A DNA stretch of 64,000 nucleotides from Sipunculus nudus. Lineage: Eukaryota > Annelida > Sipuncula > Golfingiida > Sipunculidae. The stretch's first letter is position 1; each line of letters starts with the position of its first letter. Below, one piece after another: positions 46,202 through 59,224 of the stretch. The stretch covers positions 61,468,118-61,532,117 of the forward strand of contig CM049317.1 of NCBI GenBank assembly GCA_026874595.1. Direction: 5' to 3'. The notes beneath the pieces were generated by a model, which was not told the origin of the DNA, did not search any database, and worked only from the letters and a program-made list of their open reading frames with translations. A program made the translations under genes and the position numbers.

Positions 46202-46899
46202 TGTTACGGGGTGACATAAAAGCGGACCGAACTGTCTCGCTAGTGAAGCTTGCTTTTCTATTTTCTAGCGAAGCGATTGGTACGCCGGACTTGTGCGCCA
46301 CCGACATGGGTTCGAATCCCGGATCAGCCCAGAATTTTAACAATTTGTCTTCGTAACAAAATGGGGGCTCGTCCGGGATAACGGTAAAAACTTTGTGGCC
46401 CGGGGAATAAGCTCACCAAAGTGTGATTCCTGGGATAATTAGTCTTGTTCTGATAGCAGAACGCTCTTAAGAGGGGGTGTGTTACGGGGTGACATAAAAG
46501 CGGACCGAACTGTCTTGCAAAGGAAGCTTGCTTTACTAGCGAAGCGGTAGGTACGCCGGACTTGTGCGCCGTTGACATAGGTTCGAACAGGATCGGCCCA
46601 GTATTTTCCCCTAGATAATTCTTCGTTACAAAATTGGGGCTCGTCCAACTTGATGGTAAATTTTGTGGCCCAGGGAATAAGCTCACGAAAGTGTGACTCC
46701 TGGGTTATATGTCTTGTTCTGATAGCAGAACGCTCTTAAGAAGGGGTGTGTTACGGGGTGACATTAAAGCGGACCGAACTGACTTGCTAGTGAAGCTTGC
46801 TTTGCTAGCGAAGCGGTCGGTACGCCGGACTTGTTCGCCACTGACATGGGTTCGAAACACGGATCGGCCCAGAATTTCCCCTTAACAGTTTGTATTCAT
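46202..46899 (+). mobile_element. TRIM array: LTR-int-LTR-int-LTR
   Basis: Three related LTRs (46202-46358, 46480-46630, 46749-46899) alternate with two short internal segments (121 and 118 bp). LTR1 begins TGTTACG and ends CGTAACA, a 7-bp inverted terminus. Internal segment 1 opens, three bases after the LTR, with TGGGGGCTCGTCCGGGAT (46362-46379), the complement of the tRNA-Pro 3' end used as primer site by many retroelements. It closes with the polypurine run AAGAGGGGG. There is no coding capacity between them, so this is a terminal-repeat retrotransposon in miniature (TRIM) that would depend on proteins from other elements. The tandem form is expected from unequal LTR recombination. LTR3's last bases are worn. 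A 120-codon minus frame across it is not a gene. Confidence 0.8.
46264..46330 (+). promoter_or_regulatory. tRNA-like Pol III promoter inside TRIM LTR1
   Basis: TAGCGAAGCGATTGG (box A-like) is followed by TACGCCGGACTTGTGCGCC, resembling a tRNA D-arm to anticodon-arm passage. Next comes ATGGGTTCGAATCCCGG, a perfect T-arm with box B GGTTCGAATCC, and an ending GATCAGCCCA. The 5' acceptor strand is missing, so it is not a working tRNA gene. Equivalent segments occur in LTR2 (box B worn to GGTTCGAACAG) and LTR3 (GGTTCGAAACA). Confidence 0.65.
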
Positions 46900-48659
<1,760 letters not shown>

Positions 48660-48964
48660 GCCAGAAACTGGGAGAATGCTGAAACTGCTGCTACCGACGA
48701 CGCATGCGCGGAAATATGTTGAGGGCGGCCACACCGCAAGCGCGGAACTATTTGGACAGTTAGAAATGTCTATCGGGCCTCGAGATAAGGTATAGGGTTA
48801 TCGGAATATCATTCATATTCGACTGATAATTTCCTGAATCAACCAGTGTTGATGGAAGCAGCTGATTTCCTCCAGTGTTGTGATTTCTGATTGAAAAGAC
48901 ATATTCGGTCTGTCCTTGAGAGGAGAATTTTGCCGTATTACTAAATGGCAATATTGTACTTAAG
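48660..48964 (+). promoter_or_regulatory. Candidate promoter and first exon
   Basis: GACGCATGCGCGG near 48699-48711 is an NRF-1-like site in a GC-rich patch. Downstream, CTAAATGGCA offers an ATG at 48945 preceded directly by an in-frame TAA, and 20 bases later a strong donor TTAAG|GTAAGT (exon end 48964) would close a short first coding exon of six full codons. No second exon could be identified downstream, so this remains a guess from signals alone. Confidence 0.3.
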
Positions 48965-48970
48965 GTAAGT

Positions 48971-50321
48971 TGATTTCATTCTCATTTTGATATTACATTT
49001 TCCAGACTTCTGTTCCTTTAAAAATATAACGGCTCTGATTAAGACCAAGGGGACCGTCTATTAAATGATTAAATGCATTCCAGAGTAGGACGTGTAAATA
49101 GATAACCAAAAAGCTAAGGTTTTAGAAATCTCAATCACCTGGTTAAAATGCATTCAGGCTGTAACTGCCGTGGACTTTTAGCGGGAGTCCTATGCAATGG
49201 CCAACTGGGAGGACTTTCTCATGTGTTTTGTTGCCTTATCTCACATAATATTAAAAAAAGTCCAATACGCTGGGAGATTTTTTGTTAATCTACCATAGCT
49301 GCACAGCTGAAGAAATTATATTTTTCATTATTTTTTTTTACATTTAAAGTACATCACAATTAAATGAAACTGTTTGTGACAAACTTTGATATTTATCGTG
49401 GATGAATGGTATCGTGCAAGATTAAATGATTCATGCAGAAGTTAAGCAATTTAAATGCTATTTTTTTTGGAATCATAATTATTTATAAAAATATTTTTTA
49501 TAATCAGAGAAATGTCACCCTAAATTAAAGATAAAAATTCCACTAGAGTTTCCCTAGAGTTTTCTCTTTAACATCTCCATATGGTAGCGAAAACCAAGAC
49601 GCATATTACAAAACAAACGCATTTTATTTCATCGGGTAGAAATAATTATCAAGTACTATTTATTACAATCTGTCAGATTTGCCTGATCTCTCTGCGATTA
49701 AAACTTATAAAAACTACGCTTTTATTTCCCCAAATGACATGATGTGATAGTGAAAAAAAGTGAGAAATCAATTTGGACCAAGTTCTGTTATATATCATAT
49801 CATAGTGACGTCATATCGTCACGTGATATGCGACACAACCCCGGAGATCCTTACAAAACACAGTGATTTTTTCTTGGTGCGTTGAGGTTCACCTTTTGCC
49901 CTCTCTGTCACATTACGCCGGATGCGAAAGACCGTTTCAGCGTCTTGTCATCCATATATATTTCTTATGACAGCTACTTTCAAACGAATCATCCTAATTA
50001 CACGTGATTTCTCACCCTTATGTCAACTGTCTACGATCCACTACCAATATCTGCGTATCGTGTATTTAATATTTATTATTACTTAAGACACGTTTCAAGG
50101 GACAAAAAAATAAACCATAGCCGTTTTACGTGTTCATCATAGACTTTTGAGCGCAGTTTTAATATAATGTAAATCCAGTAGGAAAATTTAAGGATTTTGT
50201 ATGTATACATAATGGCTGCCACAAAAACCAGGGATTAAAATAGTAATTCTGTGATTCTGTAATTACTTCTTTGAAAGTATGCTCGTGCAGAAATGAGAGT
50301 AAAGCGCAAGCAAGCGCGCCC
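48971..50321. other. Unassigned DNA with CRE/E-box cluster
   Basis: TGACGTCA at 49806-49813 is followed by CGTCACGTG. GTGACG and CGTCAC form an inverted pair around TCATAT. No gene is recognised. Confidence 0.35.
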
Positions 50322-50393
<72 letters not shown>

Positions 50394-50534
50394 CAGACAG
50401 ACAATCAGACAGACAGACAGACAGACAGAGCCACAGAGAAAGAAGGTTAAAAAGTTTACTAAAATAATGTATGGTTCTATGTAAAGGTTGTTTGTTTTCG
50501 AACCGTGTTTTGTGAGTGTGTGTGAGAGAGAGAG

Positions 50535-50580
<46 letters not shown>
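50322..50580. repeat. (AG)n and (CAGA)n microsatellites
   Basis: (AG)n lies at 50323-50391 and 50523-50580, with (CAGA)n at about 50394-50429 between. The ~107-131-codon minus frames (Leu-Ser repeats) are artefacts. Confidence 0.95.
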
Positions 50581-50582
<2 letters not shown>

Positions 50583-53500
50583 ACAAAGAAAGAAAAAAAA
50601 AGTTAACTGAACTATTTTAAACAACTCCATATCTAACAGATTTGCATAATGCCATTTGCATTCTTGAAATAATTAATTTTCATCTGGTATTATACAGCCA
50701 ATACAAATATTTGAATGAAAATATGTGCTGTACAACATGTAACTCAGGGGATATCTTGCGCTTGGGAAATCCGGACTCGCTATAAATCAATTCAGCGTTA
50801 TACACGATTACCTTCACTTAGCGGCTGAACCCAAGGCAGTACGTCACTGCAGTGTCGGACGGGGACGGATGGCGGGGTGCTGGGACGGTGACTGGCTTCT
50901 ATGACACGATTAATAACCATAACCTTCCCATTACTCAAAATTGTTTAAAAATATTAAACACATGAATATAATCATTCAAGTACACGTCATAAATTACATT
51001 CTAATTGATAATAAATTAAAGATAAAAAAAGTGCACATAGGGCCCGGCCAAACTGATAGGCGAATAATTATATTTACAGACAATGCAGGGAGGGCCGAGG
51101 GAGGGAAAACATCCGACACAGACACGGACATTACCGAGTCGCCCATGCGTAATCTAGCCACCGGGCAGTGTGTATATAAGCAACTTTATAGTGACTATGT
51201 ATATAGACTGCTCGGAGGTTGGAGAAAAGTGTCGAGATGTTGGCTTTGGGAAAATAAATGGCTTTGTGTCTGATTGGGTCGATAAAACATTTGTCATGGC
51301 CTCATCGTAGTTGAGGGGATCCATCCAGGGTGCGGGATATGTTACAGGCCTCCAAGTAAATCTTCCTTGTGATTGAATGAGTTTTAGATACACGGCCGGC
51401 GCGCCCTTTATTTATAGCTGATATGTGTGCTTGAGGGAGTACCAGCTACCGGGCTGAATGTTTATAACTCCTATTGTAGTTATTTATTTGTTTGGGGAAC
51501 TTTTGCAGGCATTTATAATGGAACGGACACAAGCTTAACATAGCTGTTAGTTTATCATGTATGTCCAAATATCCTGCCCGCATGCCGTTTGTCAAATAGC
51601 TACATCTTAGTTTAATATCGTACTATTTCAATGAAATTGTTGGCTCAGTTTTGAAATTGGCGGCAGAAAGTATAACTAATGATAATTCACCAACTACTAA
51701 AATAACTAGAGGAGTGATAGAGACGCAGGGTTTGAAGAAAGGAGAAGCCCGCAGTTTTTTTTTAAAAAGCCCAGCTTTCCAAAAAAAAAGGATAAACCAG
51801 AATATACGAGTATTAACATAATTCTCCTTTGCGATGGGATTTAACCATTATTGGCCTTGCTATATATATATAATTAGCAGTACGCAAATCTTGCGTGACT
51901 TATTTATAAAACATATAACATCGTGACCTTCCCCCGTATCTTGTCACGAACGTCCAACTTTATTTCGATTTCAGATCTCTTCAGCATTCATTCCTGTATT
52001 AAAATCGCATTACGTTTACTAAAATATCATGCGATAGTGGAATAACTATGGACATACTGTCAGTTTTGATGATTTAGAGTAATTGGATTGCTGAAAGCTA
52101 TGTATCTGTGATTTCTGCCAGCTATATAAACGCCAGAGAAGGACAAAAATACTAATACCCTTCTGTCTGTGCACATGTACTGGTGTATTGGAGATTATTC
52201 CGTCTCGTAATCATGGAATTGGAAATGAGATGCCTGACGGACGGGGAAAGAATATATAATTTCCTGACAAAAAAATGGTCAGTCCCATATTATTAATAAT
52301 AATAACATTAAGTGTAAACATTCAAAAACATGGACTGACTGCAATTCACTGAGGCAACAGCCACATTCAAAATCCTACATTTTATCCATGTAATGTGCAA
52401 ACTTGCAAATATGAACAAACTATAAACTGATTGACACATATATCTTGGAAATTAAAATAATAATGCTCTGACAAAGGGCCTATATGTTGATAAATGTTAA
52501 TCTATGAATTTTTAGATATGCATTAAGGCTGTGGTTATCATCAAGGAAACATTAATTTTTTTTCTTATAAAATGTACTAATAATAGTAGGAATTTTAAAC
52601 GGCCTTGAAGGAGTAGAAATTACTTTCTTCAAGGATCTGCAAAGGACAAAGAAATATGTCAGGCGTTAAAAAGTACCAATCACTGTTGAATGCACTCTGT
52701 AAAAAAGCTGACTTCGGTGAGATGTTCACAAGAAAAAAATAATGACTGTCACAAGTGAATTATGCTGAAGCTTGTACTTATGTTAAGACTGCCTGACTGC
52801 TCGAAGAGAATTTCTTTTAATTTGAAATTTTATATCGAAGCTGATGTTTCGTAGAAAAAAATGGCTCATACTTGTTGTTGCTTGATGTTTACATAATACA
52901 TAAACTAATGTGTAAATGTACTGAATAAGAAAAAACATAATTTGAAATGAAGAAAACACATGAAAAGTTTTTTTGTTTCAATTCAATTGTTAATATAAAA
53001 ATAATCCGACTCTTTCGTTATTCATCCCCACCCTAAAAGGGTGACTTTGACAACCAAAGCTTAAGTAATGATTTTCGTTAATAACAGAGAGAACTTGACA
53101 TCAGAGCAGATTATTTAATTCTTAGGTTTATAATTAAGTAAAGCTCACTGTACCTTACTAGACATTGGCATTTCGGATGAGGGCGCGGTCATCACCGGAG
53201 TATTCCTCCGGTTTCTACAGGCACCAAACTCTATCCGCGGAGGAATTCCTTCTTGGGACTGGTCTCAGAGTACTTTTTTGTTTTATTTCCTTGCCTTAAC
53301 CTTGATCTCGTAAAATAAATAAAAACCACTCACGAGGCTGCCGTTTCACGGAGGTCGAAAGTCGCATGCCGGAATTAAGGGGTATCTCGCATGTGTAAAT
53401 AAGTTATACATGCAATGGTGCATCGGCCTGGTTCTCATGCGAATACTGAGACGTTATTCGAGGACAATCACAGTCCGAGGAATACGCGTATATAAGAACC

Positions 53501-54612
53501 GACAAACGAAGAAAAAAGAGTGTATTATTTTAACCTTGTATACAAAGAAATAAGATGGTAGAAAATACCGTAAATGCATTACAGAGATGGGGACATTCAA
53601 GGAAATATTGTATCATAAATTCAGGATTGGAGTTTAACAACGAAGAAAACTGCTCTTCCTTCAACGCATAGGAACAAAGACAAAGATAATTTTCTTTTTC
53701 GTCTGTTTAAGGTATCATTATAGTTAGACCACTAACGCCATTGCAGTGGTCGTAAGTCGGAAATAATAATATCCCTTTCATACCTAAAAAAGAATAAATT
53801 CTATTGGAAACTTTATAGAACTTTTTGTGCGTCAGAAAGTCTACGTTTCTTATTTTTCATAATACAATAAAATCGAGCAAACGTGTGATATTCTTCACCT
53901 CCGGATATAAAGAATACAATTTCCTAAAAACACCATACAAGTTTTTCCTCACGAAATTTGTTTGTTCGTCTATTATATTTCCGTTCTGCTTGATTAAGGC
54001 ATATTTTTACATTTCGTACCAAATGTTTCCACTCGTACCAAATGTTTCCACTTTTCGCTAGAAATGCGCCAATAACTTTTAAGAATAATTAAATATAGGA
54101 TAAAGACACATATATTTATTATTCTTACTGAGAACTTCAAGATTTAGAATAAAGAATTCAAGTCAGGGCCTGTAAATCGAGGAAAAGTAATAAATACTGT
54201 ATTCTTCTTGGTTTGGCGAGCTTTTTGTCATCATACTAGAAAAGTCAAGAGTCTATACTTCCTAACATCATAAGCCATACTTTATTATATGTAAATAAGC
54301 CATTAATGAATGTTCCATTGTAAAGCATTTCCGATAGAGATATCTGAGTCCAAAACAAATTATTTTCAGCTTGGATTATCTAGAATCATAATTCAGAGTG
54401 CAAATAACTATGAAATGTGAATGTAAGTGTTAATAAATTTCTTGAAGAGGACCATCTTATTACCATGGTATGTTATTTATATGGTTTACCATCGGGGAAG
54501 CATAAAGAAACAATCATAGAAAGTACACAATGGATAGAGTGAACATTACATAAGTACAATAACAGGTGATCGGAGGAATCTATGCACCGTGACGGCTTAG
54601 GGACCAATCGTT
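50581..54612. other. Unassigned AT-rich DNA
   Basis: Four kilobases with only short frames. A 110-codon frame at 50941-51273 and a 78-codon frame at 53825-54061 show no motif. ACCGGAGTATTCCTCCGGT near 53194 is a short hairpin. A 19-bp unit (CGTACCAAATGTTTCCACT) is doubled near 54020. Confidence 0.45.
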
Positions 54613-54626
54613 AGCTCTCAATAACC

Positions 54627-55293
54627 GAGAGATAATTCTCATATAACGAGAAGTTATATATATGGAGATTAACAGATAGCAATAGATGCTCATATTGTTT
54701 CATGGATACGGAATCTGTTTGTCATCTTTTTTGTGAATGTTTTTTGACCAAAGCTCTTTATTTCAATATTATAAGTTGGGCCAGTCGAGCAAGAATTTAT
54801 ATGCCAGCATTAACGAGAGAAATATTATATTCAGGGTGTTCAAGTGATGTTCCATACAAAAAGCTAATTGATATGTTTATATTGACATATAAGTTCGTTA
54901 TTTTTAAATATCGTAAGCAAGGAAGGGTCCCTTCGCTCTTTATATTTATCAAGTATATAAAAGATAAAGAATTAATCGAGCGTAAGGTAGCAGAAAAAGA
55001 AAGAGAAGTACATAAATATGTGGAAAAATGGGGGAAAATACTCTCCATTTTAAATACCAAATGTTAAATCTGAGGATTGTCGTTTGAATTGTCTTCGTGT
55101 TAAATGATTTTGTATATAATTATGTTATTTTGTATTGAACCATATTTAGTTCACTTTGAGCTCGATTTAATGATGGGATGTCGATGATGAAAGAGAATAA
55201 AATATATGAAATATAAAAAAAAGGAAATATTCTGAGGCATTCCAAAAGGAAAAAAAAAAAAAATAATAAAAAAAAAAAAAAAAAAAAAAAAAA
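54627..55293 (+). mobile_element. 5'-truncated LINE with target duplication
   Basis: AGCTCTCAATAACC stands directly before the element (54613-54626) and directly after its poly(A) tail (55294-55307), a perfect 14-bp target-site duplication. The body has the end of an ORF2-like frame, AATAAA at about 55197 and an A-rich tail from about 55247 broken once by TAAT. This is the signature of target-primed reverse transcription with 5' truncation. The poly(A) tail favours an L1/Tx1-type element over tail-less or microsatellite-tailed clades; this is inference. Confidence 0.9.
54636..55067 (+). pseudogene. LINE ORF2 C-terminal fragment
   Basis: About 143 codons open to a TAA at 55065-55067. The visible order is YIWRLTDSNRCSYCFMD, then a C-x4-5-C-type HLFCEC, a hydrophobic middle, and a charged end with EREVHKYVEKWGKIL. 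RCSYC...HLFCEC is the zinc-binding motif found after the reverse transcriptase in many LINE ORF2 proteins. The polymerase and endonuclease are absent because of 5' truncation, so it is non-autonomous debris although its frame is intact, consistent with a fairly recent insertion. Confidence 0.8.
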
Positions 55294-55307
55294 AGCTCTC
55301 AATAACC

Positions 55308-55780
55308 CATTAAACATAATTAAACACGCTGCTCCGTTGTCTGCTCTTGGTCATTTGCTTTGTTTTTCATCAAGGTTCCAGTAAGGGCGGGAGTATGCGA
55401 TATGAAAGTACGTCGAAGACAGCGTCTATCTGCAGACAGAGTATGTGGCAAGATACCATAACAGTTTAGAGCGAAAAAACCTTTTTTTTTACTACGTCCA
55501 AGTCCTAAAATTATAGTAGCATGGCATACTAGTATAGAAACATGAAGTTTCACATATTTTTCTGTACCTGGGAGTTGGGTTTAACGTGTTATTAAAGAGC
55601 GGTTTTGCGGATATTCGGAGTTATGAAGAATAGCCTCTTCTACTACACCAGTGACACCTGTTGGCGTTGAATGACACTCAGTGTTTGGGTCCACCATATG
55701 AAGTACAATGATGGTATTTGCTGCACCTCATAGTGCTAGAGTGATAAAAAATACCTTGTGTCACTTAAATCGCCCTCCAC
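55308..55780. other. Unassigned DNA
   Basis: No gene recognised. GACACCTGTTGGCGTT near 55646 weakly resembles a reversed CTCF-like word. Confidence 0.4.
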
Positions 55781-56027
55781 AAGCAGCGGTTATACAGTTA
55801 CAGTCGCCACATACATCGTGTCGTGTAACCGCTGCTTTGTATGGCAAGGTTCTCTGGGCATAACCAGCAGGTTGGGCACAGAGCAAAACATTGTAATCAG
55901 ACCATTGAGAGCGTGGTATCGCATTATGCATCCAGTCCCATTTTTTTTAAATGCGACACCCGCTCTCGTTGGTCTGGTTACACCGGTTCCGGCATAGGGC
56001 TAAGATTCAGACCAACTAGAGCGGGTG
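55781..56027. repeat. Stacked inverted repeats
   Basis: AAGCAGCGGTTA (55781-55792) pairs with TAACCGCTGCTT (55826-55837). A ~28-nt arm starting CAGACCATTGAGAGCG (55898-55925) pairs with 55950-55976. The latter also pairs, 19 of 20 bases, with CAGACCAACTAGAGCGGGTG at 56008-56027. One 20-bp motif therefore occurs three times in alternating orientation. No TSD or known element was identified. Confidence 0.75.
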
Positions 56028-58098
56028 CCTCAGAGTACGTGAGTAGCGCACTCATTCATTTGACAAAACCAGCATTGTTGCCTCACTCTGGTCGAACATA
56101 GCAGATTATCAATGCACGCAATGCGCATGCGCGTGTAAATCTTCAGCTTCGATATTAAGCGTATTCTACTAAGAGAAACTTTACAACAATTAAAAATTTC
56201 GATTATTATACGCACAATACAGCCGTATATAAGCTGGAATACCCATGCAGTAATGTAACCAAGATTGAGATTCCGAATTTGGCCATAGTGTTCTTTTGAA
56301 ATTCAACAAAAATTACGATATGTATTTTGAAACACTGATTTACCAAAATTGGTTACTATGGAAATATATTCTTCGAAAATAATAATTCTACTTGAGAGGG
56401 CTCACCCAGGCAATTTCAGGAAAGGAATTTAATATTTTAACATTTTCTAACAACTTCGTATGTCTCCGCCTTTCAAGCAGTTGAAGTTTTAGTGATAACT
56501 GGCGGTATCCGAATGACGGGAGAACGCGAGTTGTTTGAGCATCCCATACAGCGGACGTTTGGCGTAAATTGGCAAAATAACATTCTGGCAATGTTGACGT
56601 TTTGACCTCATCTTGATTAACAAAATCTGACGCGGCAACTCCCGGGAGACGAGTATCACCCACATTGCTTGTAGCGTCATCCCCCGGCTATACCGAAAAT
56701 GTCCCTACCTCTAATTGAATCACGTGACTAGCATTTCTTCTTGTCGTCTGCTTAACTATTCTCCTCTCAGTTTCTTATATACAGAACGGAAGTCTGCGCC
56801 AGTAATTTACTGCTGCTGCAAGCATCGTTTTTGTGTTGTGTTAGGTGTAAAAAGCACTGGAGCGGGGTTAGTTTAGCGAGTCGATGTTTCCTTTGTTTGT
56901 TTCGAGATGCACTTGTATGAGGAAAATATCACATTTTCATTAGTATTTTGTAGTATAGACATTATTAATATTAATATTCATTCGTGATCCATTAAAAATC
57001 AGGGTAACTTTAATATGCAGATTAGTAAGAGGATTCACACGCGCACGCACGCACACAATTGGATTGTTCTTAAAAAAAATTTCGTCTCTTCTCACGGTTT
57101 CTGGCCCAAACAATGTTTTTATATTTTCATAGTATTATAAAACTGAAGTCAATAGTTAGGAATGCTGCCAGATTCCCTGTTAGACGTCTAATTACACCCC
57201 CGGACCTAGAGTCCAACAGCTGGGTCTACTTATAAAAAATACTTTCCTTTTCAATCTCCTTTCCTAGCAGACAGAATGTGAATTTCTTAAGGAATTCACA
57301 TAGTCAGAAGCCTACTCCGTACAATATTATATCTTGATTTAAACAATCTATAGTCACGGGACGACCATAGGACCGGTGAGCAAAGAACCAATTTGTTGCC
57401 TTGTGTTCACCATGTTTAAGAAACCAATCTACATAACTTTCCGTCCTGTCTTTGTAAAAATACTAAGTTGAAAATTATAATCAAAACGTGAGAGAGCTTT
57501 TTTATAGTTAAAAGGTACTTAAGTTTTATGCTTAGTCACAATTTTATCCCTTAAAGTGTACATCAATTTATTTTTATTAATTTATTTTCTATGGTAATTG
57601 TTTATCTGTGCCACCTAGTGGTCAAGTTAACTTTAAATTGATCATTGTTTTGCATTTAAGACAAGTTGTTGTGTAAACCTCACAAACTTCTTAAAATTTG
57701 TCATTAAATGCCACCAGATGGCTCTGGTAATCATATGAGATAGTATCATAAATATCAAATACCCGATTAAAGATTCTCAACTATACTTTGAGGCCCGAGT
57801 CATAAAGAGTTTTTTATTTTAAAGCTGCATACGTAATCTGTCCTGTAAAATAGTGTGAAACATACCAAAAAAAATAAAAGTCGAACATTTGTTGAGTGGG
57901 CATAAGAAAAATTTTCTTTTTAAATCAAACAGTTTATTTTAGTAAGTGCAGTCGAAAGGTTGCTTGTGAAGTTTAACCTTGAAAGGAAAAACAGGTTGAT
58001 GTATTGTCATGGTGACCTTCTGGTGGTAAAGAACATCTAGAGATTCGGGCGAGGTGAAGAAACAAATATCCAAGATTAACCGATTAAAGTTGCCACAT
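56028..58098. other. Unassigned DNA with regulatory-type words
   Basis: TGCGCATGCGCG (NRF-1-like) lies at 56122-56133. A 100-codon open minus-strand segment at 56388-56690 has no recognised motif. CTCF-like words lie at 57608-57624 (minus) and 57709-57727 (plus). A short CG-containing dinucleotide run is near 57040. Confidence 0.4.
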
Positions 58099-58686
58099 TG
58101 ACAAAACCATCCTGGTCGCGTAACATCTTCACCCAAGGGGGCCGAGGCGACGCTTGGCGGTTCGTTTACAGACTCCTCTTTCTTTTACCTCACGCTTTGT
58201 TTTTGCAGCGCAAACTTTAACTGGGGTTCTTTGACGGCGCATGAAACTTCAACAAGCTTAATACACCTTCTGCTGTTTTCTTCGCCGACTTCTAAACATG
58301 GTGACACGGGTCTGTGTCCCCCACGTTCCGACACGGGCCGCGTTAAATTCATCATTATTAAGCATCCCTTAGATCTACTCTGTCACAAGAACATGATGGA
58401 GGAGACGGGTCGAGAATATATTCCAGAGCACCTCTATGTTCTTAAAAAGGACACCTACTGCGTGGCCCCGGTCCCCCCTGTGAGAAAAACAATTGGAAAT
58501 GTCCGTTTTCTCGTGACACAAATTCTTGAGTACTTAACGATCCTTCACGCTGCTACCCGCAACTTCTGCTACTTGCACATCTCATTGACCGACTTAATAT
58601 CAACAGAAGCTAAATATGCCCAGTCGAATAATACGTCAGTTCATCTCGAGAGTTTGAGAGGTCGGCGGATCATGGGTTCCCACTAA
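58099..58686 (+). CDS. Unidentified 195-codon open frame, possible exon
   Basis: The frame is open from after a TGA at about 58096 to the TAA at 58684-58686, long for this AT-rich DNA and locally GC-richer. The first ATG codons in frame are in NMMEETGREYIPEHLY, more than half-way along, so a full protein would need upstream exons or the short 3' half alone. A possible acceptor, CTTTGTTTTTGCAG, lies at about 58194-58207. Visible segments include KFIIIKHPLDLLCHKN and RFLVTQILEYLTILHAATR. I do not recognise a family, and a chance frame or repeat-derived segment is possible. Confidence 0.3.
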
Positions 58687-58891
58687 GTTTTGATGATAGT
58701 TTTAGTTTGTTGGGTGTCTTAACTGAAAAGATGCCTCATATTAAGAAACAATCAAATTTAAAAGAAACCAATTTAAGTATCTAAGTAACTGTTTTACTCA
58801 TTCAATAGACTTTACCCATCTAATCGATTACATCTGTCGATATTAACTGAAACTGAGTATTCGAGTCTCCATTTAAAAACAAGAAAGATTA

Positions 58892-59221
58892 GGCCAAAAA
58901 AATAAAAGGTATGGTTCTCAGGCACTGCCGCGAAAATTTTAAATCTCCGCATCTAACATTTTTATTTTGATTTTCAAAAGAAACTTACTAATTTTGAACT
59001 CGAGCCGCTCGGAAATTTCTTTTAGAATATAAAATAATGCCATTTTTCTTTGTTATGTAGTACTTTAACTTGTTTAGAAAAATAAATATATTATTAACGT
59101 GCTTTTCCTCTATCATTTGACATTTTTATCGAAACATACAAACAAATTAAAAATACAAAAACAGCCCGCCGGCATTGATTTCTGAAAAAAGTGCCTGAGA
59201 ACCAAACCTTATTTTTTCCCC
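58892..59221. mobile_element. Tourist-like MITE copy 2, 330 bp
   Basis: Same family as 32858-33193, with the interior reversed. The left end GGCCAAAAAAATAAAAGG is followed by TATGGTTCTCAGGCACT; the right end AGTGCCTGAGAACC is followed by AAACCTTATTTTTTCCCC. TTA is duplicated at 58889-58891 and 59222-59224. Non-coding. Confidence 0.75.
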
Positions 59222-59224
59222 TTA

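Noticed and set aside
46264-46330. Functional tRNA gene inside the TRIM LTR
   Set aside because: The T-arm is perfect but the 5' acceptor strand is missing and the anticodon arm is irregular; it is tRNA-like only.
46324-46686. 120-codon minus-strand frame over the TRIM array
   Set aside because: It crosses LTR and internal boundaries and repeats with the unit; it is a by-product of the tandem structure.
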